Source of the DNA: an uncultured Bilophila sp.
GTDB taxonomy: Bacteria > Desulfobacterota > Desulfovibrionia > Desulfovibrionales > Desulfovibrionaceae
Assembly: GCA_910585945.1 (NCBI GenBank)
Contig: CAJUHZ010000048.1
Location: forward strand, 1-18,104
Reading direction: 5' to 3'
DNA length: 18,104 nt
Below the pieces are notes generated by a model. That model saw only the letters and a program-made list of their open reading frames with translations, was not told the DNA's origin and did not search any database. Below are positions 1 to 7,500 of the stretch, in pieces. The translations under genes and the position numbers were made by a program. Position 1 is the stretch's first letter. Each line of letters begins with the position of its first letter.

Positions 1-1272
1 CTCGTATGCCGACTCCCTGTCGTACGGCTGGTCATACCGCCCCGCCAAAACGGAAGAACGCAGGATATGGCCGCGCTCATCAGGCGTCAACGGCCCTACC
101 CGGCCTTCCGGCGGGAGGACAAGCGCCCGCTGCACGACAGCAGGCGCGCCGGCGGCATCCAGAAAGGAAACCAGCGCCTCGCCCACGCCAAGCTCCATAA
201 TGGCCCGTTCCACATCCAGATCGGGATTGGGGCGGAACGCCCGGGCAGCCGCGCGCACGGACTTCTGCTCCGTCGGCGTGAAGGCGCGCAGGGCGTGCTG
301 CACCCGATTGCCGAGCTGGGCAAGAACGCTCTCCGGAATGTCCGTGGGGCGTTGCGTCACAAAAAACACGCTCACCCCGCGCGAACGGATCAGGCGCACC
401 ACCTGCTCGATTTTTTCCAGCAGCGCCTTCGGCATGTTCCTGAACAGCATGTGGGCTTCATCAAAGAACAGGGCGAGACGCGGGCGCGGGACGTCGCCCA
501 CTTCCGGCAGACGCTCGTACAGTTCGGAAAGCAGCCAGAGCAGCAGCGTGGCGTACACGTCCGGCGCGCGCATGAGCCGATCGGCGGCGAGGATGTTGAT
601 CACGCCCCTGCCGGAGACGTCGGTGCGGAGCAAATCGCTCATGTCCAGGGCCGGTTCGCCGAAAAAGGCGGCCGCGCCCTGCTCTTCCAGACGCAGCAGG
701 GCGCGCTGCACCGCGCCCACGCTGGCGGGCGCGATGTTGCCGTAGCGCCGGCCGAACTCCGCGCGGTTCTCGCCCACATACGCCAGCATCTGGCGAAGAT
801 CCTTCATGTCGAGCAGAAGCAGGCCGGATTCGTCCGCAATGCGGAAGGTCAGGCTCACAAGCCCGCTCTGCACTTCATTAAGTCCGAGCAGACGCGACAG
901 CAGCAGAGGACCCATTTCGCTTGCCGTGGCGCGCAGGGGGTGCCCGCCCGCGGCAAACACATCCCAGAAGCAGACCGGAAAGCCCCTGTTCGCGTACCCT
1001 CTTTCGGCAAGATGCAGGGCGGCGACGCGCTCCGCCACCTTGCCGGAAGGGAGGCCGGGCATGGCAACCCCGGACAGATCGCCCTTGATATCCGTCACAA
1101 AGACGGGCGTTCCCAGGGCGCTGAAGCCCTCGGCCAGAGTTTGCAGGGTGACGGTTTTGCCGCTCCCCGTCGCGCCGGTGATGAGACCGTGACGATTGGC
1201 CATGTGCGGCAGGAGCGTCACATCCTCCTGCCCTGTGTGGGCGACAAGCAGCCTGCCTTGAGCGTCAAGCAT
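1..1272 (-). CDS. DUF853 HerA-like ATPase/helicase, 5' part only
   Basis: The frame starts at ATG 1272 and stays open to the left edge, so 424 N-terminal codons are present and the C-terminus is missing. The start is preceded by GGGAGG at good spacing. The N-terminus has the hallmark LLPHMANRHGLITG followed by a Walker A GATGSGKT (residues 33-40). Further on are DIKGDLSG (about 61-68) and a Walker B ALFFDEAHMLF with DEAH at 271-274, then an RSRGVSVFFVTQRPTDIP segment. The visible end, GRYDQPYDRESAYE, also looks typical of the family. This is the DUF853 (YjgR-type) branch of the HerA/FtsK hexameric P-loop ATPases. They are usually about 500 aa, so perhaps 70-90 residues lie outside. They are presumed DNA-translocating motors, but their cellular role is not settled. 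The gene diverges from the epimerase gene at 1427. Family call is firm; function is inferred. Confidence 0.93.
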   Translation of the reverse strand, partial: MLDAQGRLLVAHTGQEDVTLLPHMANRHGLITGATGSGKTVTLQTLAEGFSALGTPVFVTDIKGDLSGVAMPGLPSGKVAERVAALHLAERGYANRGFPVCFWDVFAAGGHPLRATASEMGPLLLSRLLGLNEVQSGLVSLTFRIADESGLLLLDMKDLRQMLAYVGENRAEFGRRYGNIAPASVGAVQRALLRLEEQGAAAFFGEPALDMSDLLRTDVSGRGVINILAADRLMRAPDVYATLLLWLLSELYERLPEVGDVPRPRLALFFDEAHMLFRNMPKALLEKIEQVVRLIRSRGVSVFFVTQRPTDIPESVLAQLGNRVQHALRAFTPTEQKSVRAAARAFRPNPDLDVERAIMELGVGEALVSFLDAAGAPAVVQRALVLPPEGRVGPLTPDERGHILRSSVLAGRYDQPYDRESAYE

Positions 1273-1426
1273 CGGATCCTCCCGCGCGGTTTTGCTTCCC
1301 GAATGGAGAGATAGTTACCCAAGACGCTGCTCGCGCGCAACAGGAGGGGGTCAGGCCCCCGGTTGACCACTGCCCGGCCGGCGGCGTAGGGTCAGCTCCC
1401 AGCAAAACGCCGTCCGCGAGGTCGCC
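1273..1426. other. Divergent intergenic spacer with small hairpin
   Basis: This 154-nt spacer separates two divergent genes and must hold both promoters. I can see a short hairpin with arms GGGGG (1346-1350) and CCCCC (1356-1360). A -35-like TTGACC lies at 1363-1368 on the plus strand, but the hexamer 17 nt downstream (GTAGGG) is a poor -10, so I do not call a promoter. Confidence 0.4.
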
Positions 1427-2434
1427 ATGCGTCTTCCCTTCATCAAGTATTCTCCGAGCGGCAACACAACCGTCCTTGTTCGTCTTGACGCCGTGGAATG
1501 TTCCGCCCCGGAGAGATCCTCCGCCCGACAGCGTTTCGTCCGGGCGCGATCCCTTGCCCCTGCCGAACGGGCCGCGGCGGCCGCCGAAATCATTGCTCCG
1601 GATCATCTCGGGGCGGAACAGGCGGGCTTTGTTCGCCTGGATGGCCCCCTGCCCCGGCTGGACATGATGGGCGGGGAATTCTGCGTCAACGCCACGCGGG
1701 CGCTGGCCGCCCTGCTTCTGGATGAAGGCGGACTCCAGCCGGAGTCGCGCCCGGAACCCGCCGAAGAAGCTGCACGCGGCGGCGCGCCCGCCCGGGACGA
1801 CGGGGGTGACTGGTTGATCGGGCAGGTCAGCGTTTCGGGAGCGGACGCGCCCCTGACGGTGCGTGCCCGATGGGTTGGGGAACCGGCGAACGGGCGAGCC
1901 GAAACCGCCGTGCGGCTGGACCGGCCCTCCCCGACATGTCTTGAACGGCCCGGTCCCGGTCTGCGCCTTGTGCGCCTGCCGGGCATCACGCATCTTGTGC
2001 TTGATGCGGATCGTCATCCCCTGCCGCCCGACGGACGCGCGGACGACTGCTTCGCCCGCTACAATCTGCTTGAGGAAGAAGCCGCCGGCTGCATCTGGTT
2101 GCGCCGCGCGGACGAAACGTCCAGCGCGCCCCAGACTGTCGAAGTTGATTCGGACGGCATGAAAGAAGCCCGGGAAGCGCGCTGGCTGCTCACGCCCTTT
2201 GTCCGGGTGCGCGACACCGGCACTGTCTGTGCGGAAAGCGCGTGCGGTTCCGGATCGCTTGCCGCGGCGCTCGTCATCGCCGCCCGTGAAGACGCCCCCT
2301 TGCACACATACGCCTTTATCCAGCCCGGCGGCGAGACCATTGACGTGCGCCTTGACGCCGACGCCGCATGGATCAGCGGCATGGTTCGGCTTGTCGCCAA
2401 AGGTGAAGTCTTTATCGACTGTCTGACGGAATGA
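1427..2434 (+). CDS. DapF-fold amino-acid epimerase, CntK/histidine-racemase-like
   Basis: A 335-aa cofactor-independent epimerase of the diaminopimelate epimerase superfamily. The two-cysteine catalytic pair is visible: GGEFCVNATRA with Cys86, and AESACGSGSLAAAL with Cys273. From memory, the start FIKYSPSGNTTVLV, the EQAGFV segment (Glu64), the QPGGETIDV strand and the C-terminal SGMVRLVAKGEVFID match the CntK (staphylopine histidine racemase) pattern better than true DapF, whose N-terminus is of the MHGLGNDF type. The usual Gly after the first cysteine is Val here (CVNAT instead of CGNA), in the loop that contacts the substrate carboxylate. A Pro/Ala/Glu-rich insert at about 103-127 makes it longer than CntK (about 270 aa). 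GAGG at 1418-1421 supports ATG 1427. No cntL or cntM-like partner lies nearby, so the substrate is unknown. A divergent DapF remains possible. Confidence 0.82.
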   Translation: MRLPFIKYSPSGNTTVLVRLDAVECSAPERSSARQRFVRARSLAPAERAAAAAEIIAPDHLGAEQAGFVRLDGPLPRLDMMGGEFCVNATRALAALLLDEGGLQPESRPEPAEEAARGGAPARDDGGDWLIGQVSVSGADAPLTVRARWVGEPANGRAETAVRLDRPSPTCLERPGPGLRLVRLPGITHLVLDADRHPLPPDGRADDCFARYNLLEEEAAGCIWLRRADETSSAPQTVEVDSDGMKEAREARWLLTPFVRVRDTGTVCAESACGSGSLAAALVIAAREDAPLHTYAFIQPGGETIDVRLDADAAWISGMVRLVAKGEVFIDCLTE

Positions 2435-2717
2435 CGCGCATGATCGCGCGCTGAAGCAGCCCCCAAAGATTGCTTCGACGAACGCGTGGTTTCGGCTCGC
2501 TCACGGCGGCTACCCCGCGTCAGGCTTGCGTCTGAGGCTGGCTCTCCGAAACATTTCATGTTGCGGAGCACTGGGACGTGCTCACACTACGGCTCTTGTC
2601 CTCTGCCTGGATCAAAAAGGCTTTTTATTCCGGTCAAGTGCCATAAAAGTGCATTCCCTTCACAAAAAGCCTTTTTTCCCTGGCGGAGAACAACATTTCT
2701 CGTAGCGTGAATCCGCT
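2435..2717. other. Convergent intergenic region with hairpins and possible bidirectional terminator
   Basis: The region lies between the convergent epimerase and zinc-ribbon genes. At 2544-2568 there is an interrupted hairpin: CTCCG and AACAT, loop TTC, then ATGTT and CGGAG, with one mismatch. At 2614-2626 and 2664-2676 lies a 13-nt inverted repeat, AAAAAGGCTTTTT against AAAAAGCCTTTTT. Each arm is itself nearly palindromic, and A/T runs flank both sides. This could serve as a bidirectional terminator for the two converging genes, although the GC core is only three to four pairs. I see no convincing gene here. Confidence 0.4.
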
Positions 2718-3155
2718 CTAGCCGGAAAATGGGATCACCTTGGCCTGCCGCGGCGCGCGTCGAACCGTGGAACCCTGGGCAAACTGGCTCAACGGGCTTT
2801 CATGCACGCTGTCGCAGACAGGGCAACGCCATTCGCCGTTCTGGGTGTCCAGACGGATCAGCGCGCCTTCACGGTTGTAGCACGAGGGGCAGAAAGGCCC
2901 CTGCCGGATGGACCCGGTGACGAGCCAGTAGCACGCGCCGTCGAATATCAGATTTTTGGCCAGGAAGAAGACATCCTCCAATTCCCGCACCTGAGTTTTG
3001 AGCAGGGAATTTTCATCGCACACGGCGATATAGCGCGCCTGCATCTCGGCAAGCAGATGCTGAGCCTCTTCATGCCGGCCTTCCAGGAAAAGCGTATTGA
3101 TTTCCTTGAAATGGTAATATTCCAGCATGGGATTTTCATCGCTGTTCATGATCAT
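2718..3155 (-). CDS. Small zinc-ribbon protein with N-terminal helical region
   Basis: A 145-aa protein of unknown function. I chose ATG 3155 because AGGGAG sits 6-7 nt upstream and the sequence becomes protein-like there; the frame stays open further upstream only because the DNA is GC-rich. The first ~65 residues are Glu/Leu-rich and likely helical, possibly coiled-coil (HEEAQHLLAEMQARY, then LLKTQVRELEDVFFLAKN). A FDGACYWLVTGSIRQGPFC segment leads into CPSC and, after a short strand region, CPVC, which together form a four-cysteine zinc ribbon. The last ~25 residues are basic and probably disordered. It could bind nucleic acid or a protein partner, but nothing here decides that. The spacer to the DUF4125 gene contains a terminator, so the two are probably separate transcripts. 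Confidence 0.75.
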   Translation of the reverse strand: MIMNSDENPMLEYYHFKEINTLFLEGRHEEAQHLLAEMQARYIAVCDENSLLKTQVRELEDVFFLAKNLIFDGACYWLVTGSIRQGPFCPSCYNREGALIRLDTQNGEWRCPVCDSVHESPLSQFAQGSTVRRAPRQAKVIPFSG

Positions 3156-3214
3156 GGCATTCTCCCTGCCTGTTTCATCGACTGATCGCTGAAAAAGTTT
3201 AGGGGCAGCCCTCA

Positions 3215-3256
3215 TAAAAACGCCGGGCGCGAAAGGCCGGATTTTTCCGCCCGGCG
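3215..3256 (-). terminator. Rho-independent terminator after the DUF4125 gene
   Basis: Arms CGCCGGGCG (3221-3229) and CGCCCGGCG (3248-3256) form a perfect 9-bp stem. An inner GAAA/TTTC extension is possible with one bulged base. On the minus strand the stem is followed directly by TTTTTA (3220-3215). It lies about 95 nt downstream of the DUF4125 stop and 60 nt upstream of the zinc-ribbon start, so it ends the DUF4125 transcript. Confidence 0.75.
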
Positions 3257-3351
3257 AGTCGCCGGACGAAGCAACGGCCAAAGCGGCATTGGACATCCCG
3301 CACAGTCGTGTTCCGTCTTGCGACGATGCCAAGCGGAAAAATGATCCGGGG

Positions 3352-3969
3352 TCAGCGTCGTTTCGCCGCCCGGGCCGCCTCCGCCGCCTCCAGGGAGGCG
3401 TAGCCGTGGGCGCGGACGATGTTTTCCGCATTTTCCCGGGCCAGATTGCGGCCGGCGGCGGAACAGGCGCGGGTGAACGCGGCGTACAGGGCCAGAGTGC
3501 GGGCGGAATAGGTTTTAAGCTCCCCGCGCAGGTAGGTTTCAAATGAAGTGGCCCACGGCGTGTCCTCGGCGCTCGTGAGGGGCCGCCCGCCGGCGCGCAC
3601 CGCCGGAAACGCCGCGTCCACCTCGCGCTCCCATGCCACATTGGCGGCGACGATGCTCTCCACGTCCGCCAGAGCCGCCGGCGAGAGGCGCGGGAGCATG
3701 TCTTCCATCTCCCTGAACGCTTCCGGGCTGGTCGAGGCCATCATGAAAGCGTATTTCTCCGCCAGCGGGTTGCGCCCCGCGGCGATCGCCTCCTTCAAGT
3801 CACCATGATAGCTTTCCAGCAGTTCCTCGGGCCAGACGGCGAACTGGCTGGCGCGCATGGCGCGAAAGGCGCGCGGATCATTCTGGCAGGAAGCCCTGCC
3901 GCCCTCGTTTTCCACCTGATCAAACAAAGACCATTCCAGATCGATGATAGCGTCAATGCGTTCCGTCAT
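3352..3969 (-). CDS. DUF4125 family protein
   Basis: A 205-aa soluble protein starting at ATG 3969, which is preceded by GGAGGAGAG at good spacing. The N-terminus IDAIIDLEWSLFDQVENEGG followed by RASCQNDPRAFRAMRASQF is the signature I associate with DUF4125 (EW..F..V.N.GGRA.CQ). The protein is rich in Ala, Glu and Arg and looks all-helical, with a charged Lys/Arg C-terminus (ARAAKRR). I see no signal peptide, membrane segment or catalytic motif beyond the conserved GGRASCQ stretch with its single conserved Cys. Members are found in anaerobes and have no assigned function. A long in-frame extension upstream is not used: it lacks the family pattern and runs through palindromic DNA. A compact hairpin (3982-3994) lies just 5' of the ribosome binding site. 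Confidence 0.85.
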   Translation of the reverse strand: MTERIDAIIDLEWSLFDQVENEGGRASCQNDPRAFRAMRASQFAVWPEELLESYHGDLKEAIAAGRNPLAEKYAFMMASTSPEAFREMEDMLPRLSPAALADVESIVAANVAWEREVDAAFPAVRAGGRPLTSAEDTPWATSFETYLRGELKTYSARTLALYAAFTRACSAAGRNLARENAENIVRAHGYASLEAAEAARAAKRR

Positions 3970-4113
3970 GTTCTCTCCTCCGGGGCTTCGCCCCAATCGT
4001 CCGGCCCGCCGGCGCGCGCCCGCGCAACCGCTTGCCCGACGCACAAGGCAAGCAGATTCCGCGCCGGGCGTCAAGCCGCGGCGCATGTCGGTCTTGAAGA
4101 CTGCCAGCCAGGA

Positions 4114-4259
4114 TGTGGGGCACTGCCCCACACCCCGCAGGGGACATGATGCCCCCTGTCCCCTCGGATGCCGGCCCGGCGCAAGGCGCCAGGCCGGCTA
4201 TCGGGGGTGCAGGGGAATCATTCCCCTGCCAAGGGGTTTGGGGGCGAGCAGCCCCCAAA
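4114..4259. repeat. Cluster of five REP-like palindromic units
   Basis: Five consecutive stem-loops lie within 146 nt. They are: TGTGGGGCA/TGCCCCACA (4114-4132); AGGGG/CCCCT around 4138-4156; GCCGGCC plus GGCGC, loop AAG, GCGCC plus GGCCGGC (4170-4198, one mismatch); GCAGGGGAAT/ATTCCCCTGC (4209-4229); and TTTGGGGGC, 5-nt loop, GCCCCCAAA (4237-4259). The fourth unit belongs to a 28-bp block (4203-4230) that recurs exactly at 13519-13546. The G-run/C-run style and recurrence between genes suggest REP/BIME-like dispersed palindromes. Confidence 0.75.
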
Positions 4260-4312
4260 TTTCAAACCGTCCCACCGGACGCATGTCGGGCCGGGGCGAT
4301 ACGGCCGCGCCG

Positions 4313-4339
4313 TTGACAGGGAATGGTGAACACTATACC
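4313..4339 (+). promoter_or_regulatory. Candidate sigma-70 promoter for the CoA-activase gene
   Basis: A perfect -35 hexamer TTGACA (4313-4318) is followed after 15 nt by TATACC (4334-4339), a 4/6 match to the -10 consensus. The spacer is short, so the strength is doubtful. It is nevertheless the only promoter-like pair I found in the 588-nt spacer, and it would give a leader of roughly 210 nt before ATG 4558. Confidence 0.45.
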
Positions 4340-4426
4340 TGAAAACACGCTGCGGAAGGTTCCCCGCTTGCGCGGCTTGTGGTTTCCTGCATCCGCCTTA
4401 CCCATTGTTTTCCCTTGCCGGACGGG

Positions 4427-4509
4427 AAGGCGTCTTGCAGCAGGCGGGGCAACGAAGGCTGACCCGGGATCATCCATCATTAAAACGCCTGCCGCAAGGC
4501 CGCCTTTTT
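4427..4509 (+). terminator. Long terminator-like leader hairpin (possible attenuator)
   Basis: The 5' arm is AAGGCG (4427-4432) then CTTGCAGCAGGCG (4434-4446). The 3' arm is CGCCTGCCGCAAG (4486-4498) then CGCCTT (4501-4506). The arms pair over about 18 positions with one mismatch and a small internal bulge, around a 39-nt loop. The stem ends directly in a T-run (4505-4509). It lies between the candidate promoter at 4313 and the CoA-activase start at 4558. It is either a conditional terminator or the end of a short unrelated transcript. Confidence 0.5.
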
Positions 4510-4557
4510 GTGCCCGGCGTTTGAACGAGGGCTGATCCTGGCGGGTTGGGGTTGACA

Positions 4558-7500
4558 ATGATTCCAGAAGCTTTTCTGGGGCTGGACATCGGTTCCACCA
4601 CTGTCAAACTGGCGCTCGTCACCGGCGAAGGGACGGTGCTTGAAGCGCGCTATCTCCGCCACGGCACAGCCGTGCGACGCACCCTGGCCACCCTGATTGC
4701 CGAAGTGGCGGCGGGGCATCCGAATCTCCGGGTGTACCCGGCCATGACGGGTTCGGCCGCCCTGGAGCTAGCCGGCCGCCTTCATCTGCCCTTTGTGCAG
4801 GAAGTCATGGCCGCAGCCAAGGCCATAGCCCTTGTCGCGCCGCATACCGACGTGGCCGTGGAGCTTGGCGGAGAGGACGCCAAGATCCTCTATTTCGATC
4901 AGGGCATGGAACTGCGCATGAACGAAGCCTGCGCCGGCGGCACGGGAGCGTTCATCGATCAGATGGCGACGCTGCTTGAAACGGACGCCGCCGGTCTGAA
5001 CACCCTGGCTGCCGGCCACACCACCATTTACCCCATCGCGTCACGCTGCGGCGTGTTCGCCAAAACGGATATTGTTCCCCTGCTCAACGAGGGCGCGGCC
5101 CGCGCCGATCTGGCGGCCTCCGTCTTTCAGGCCGTGGTGGAGCAGACCATCGGCGGTCTCGCGTGCGGGCACCCCATTCGCGGCAATGTGGCCTTTCTGG
5201 GCGGGCCGCTGCACTTTCTGGACGAACTGCGGCGGCAGTTCATCGCCACCCTGGGTCTGCGCCCCGAAGAAGTTGTCGATCTGCCCAACGCGCAATACAT
5301 GGTTGCTCTGGGCGCGGCCCTGTGCGCGGCGGACGACGCCGGCTCCGGCAGGGAAGGGGAAGAAGCCTTTCCCGTCCTGCCGCTGCACGAACTCTCCGCC
5401 CGCATGAATGAGGCGGCAGGCGAAACGCCGGCCCCGCCCTCGCCCCTGCCGCGTCTTTTTGCCGATGAGGCGGACTATCTCGCCTTCAGGCAACGCCATG
5501 AGCGGCAACGCGCGCCGCGCCGCGATCCGCGGTCGGCCTCGGGCAAGGCGTACCTCGGCATCGATCTCGGCTCCACCACGGTGAAAACCGCGCTCATTGA
5601 TGAGGAAGGCGCCCTGCTCGCCTCCTGGTACGGGCGCAACCAGGGCGATCCGCTCAGCGGCCTTGTGCCCTGCCTTATCGAAATGCTCGACGCCCTGCCC
5701 CCCGGCCTTGTCCTGCACGCTTCGGCGGCCACGGGCTACGGCGCGCAACTGGCCGAAGCCGCGCTGGGGCTTGATTTTGTGGACGTGGAAACCGTGGCGC
5801 ACCTGAAAGCGGCCTGCGCCCTCGTGCCGGACTGCTCCTACGTCATTGATATCGGCGGGCAGGACATGAAATGCCTCAAGGCCGACAACGGCGTCATCGC
5901 CGGCGTGACGCTGAATGAAGCCTGCTCGGCGGGCTGCGGGGCCTTTCTTGAAACCTTTGCCCGAAGTCTCGGGCTGGACATGGATCGCTTCGTGCGACTG
6001 GCCCTCTTCGCCGAACGTCCGGCGGATCTCGGATCGCGCTGCACGGTGTTCATGAACTCCAAGGTCAAGCAGGCGCAAAAGGAAGGGGCCGATATCGGGG
6101 ATATCGCCGCCGGCCTGTGCTATTCCGTGGCGCGCAACGCCCTGTACAAGGTGCTTCGCCTGCGGGATCCGGCCGAACTTGGCGAGCGGGTTCTGGTGCA
6201 GGGCGGATCCTTTCTCAATGACGCCCTGCTCCGGGTCATGGAAAACCTGCTCGGGCACGAAATCTACCGCCCGGACATTGCCGGGCTGATGGGCGCGTAC
6301 GGCGCGGCCCTGCTCGCCCGGCAACGCGCCGCCGAACGGGACGCGGCGAAAAAGGCGGACAGCCCCCCCAGCCAGACAACGGAACACGCCCCCGCCCCGC
6401 GCAACGACGAAAAGCCGCGTCTGACCGCGGACGCTCTGCGCGCCCTGCGCATGACCTCGCGAACCACACGCTGCAAGGGCTGCGGCAATCACTGCCTGCT
6501 CACGGTCAACGCCTTTTCCAACGGGCGGCGGCTCGTGTCGGGCAACCGCTGCGAACGCGGAGCCGGCGAGGACAAGGCTCCGGCAGGGAAGATGCCGCCC
6601 AACCTCTACGCCTGGAAGGAAAAACGCCTCTTCGACTACTCCCCCCTGCCGCTTGCCGAAGCGCCGCGCGGCAGGCTCGGCATCCCCCGCGTGCTCAATC
6701 TGTACGAGCACTACCCTTTCTGGTTCACCCTGTTCACCCGGCTCGGGTACAGGGTGGAAATTTCTCCGCCTTCGCGGCGCGACGTCTTCGCCCTCGGGCT
6801 GGCCTCGGTGCCGTCGCAGAGCGTCTGTTACCCGGCCAAGCTCGCGCACGGGCATGTGGTGGCGCTGATCAACAGCGGCGTCCGCACCATCTTTTTCCCC
6901 TGCGTGCCGCGCGAAACGCGCGAATCCGGCCGCGCGGCCGACTGCTACAATTGCCCCGTGGTCTGCGGCTACCCCCAGGTGGTGCGCCTGAACACCGACG
7001 AAGTGCGGGAAAAGGGCTGTTCCCTGCACACGCCCTTTGTCCAGCCCGCGCACGAGCGTTCCCTGATCCGCACGCTCTGTGAGGAATTCCACCTGCCCGT
7101 CGGGGAAATCCGCAAGGCCGTGCGCGCCGCCCGCGCCGAAATGGAACGGTACCGGGCCGAACTGCGGGCCGAAGGGGAACGCGCCCTGCGCTGGGTGGAG
7201 GAGGAAAACGGCCTCGGCATCGTGCTCGGCGGCCGTCCCTACCACGCCGATCCGGCCGTGCACCACGGCCTGCCCGATCTCATCGCCTCTCTCGGGGCCG
7301 CGGTGCTCAGCGAGGACAGCGTCGCCCACCTCGGCGCGCGGAACGGCAAGGAAGCCTCCCTGCGCGTGGTGGATCAATGGACATACCACTCACGGCTCTA
7401 CCGCGCCGCCGCGCTTGTGCGCGATCATCCAAATCTTGAGCTTGTGCAGTTGACGTCCTTCGGCTGCGGCCTTGACGCGATCACGGCCGATCAGGTGTGC

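Larger units (their letters stand above)
3970..4557. other. Long non-coding stretch upstream of the CoA-activase gene
   Basis: No credible gene is present; the open frames here lack ribosome binding sites and protein-like composition. From left to right it holds a small hairpin next to the DUF4125 ribosome binding site (GGGGC 3982-3986, GCCCC 3990-3994), a cluster of palindromes (4114-4259), a promoter-like pair (4313-4339) and a long terminator-like hairpin (4427-4509). These are listed separately. The size and layout suggest that the downstream gene has a regulated leader. Confidence 0.6.

Noticed and set aside
67..1314. Long plus-strand open frame (415 codons)
   Set aside because: Antisense to the DUF853 gene, whose Walker motifs are clear; the plus-strand translation is His/Arg/Gln-rich without domains.
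1265..2305. 346-codon minus-strand open frame
   Set aside because: Shadow of the epimerase gene, which carries both catalytic cysteine motifs on the plus strand.
3156..3641. N-terminal extension of the zinc-ribbon gene
   Set aside because: It would overlap the DUF4125 gene and run through its terminator; the real start at 3155 has a good ribosome binding site.
4114..4259. CRISPR array
   Set aside because: The palindromes differ from each other and there are no regular spacers.
5041..7389. 782-codon minus-strand open frame
   Set aside because: Shadow of the GC-rich activase gene; low-complexity His/Gly/Arg composition.
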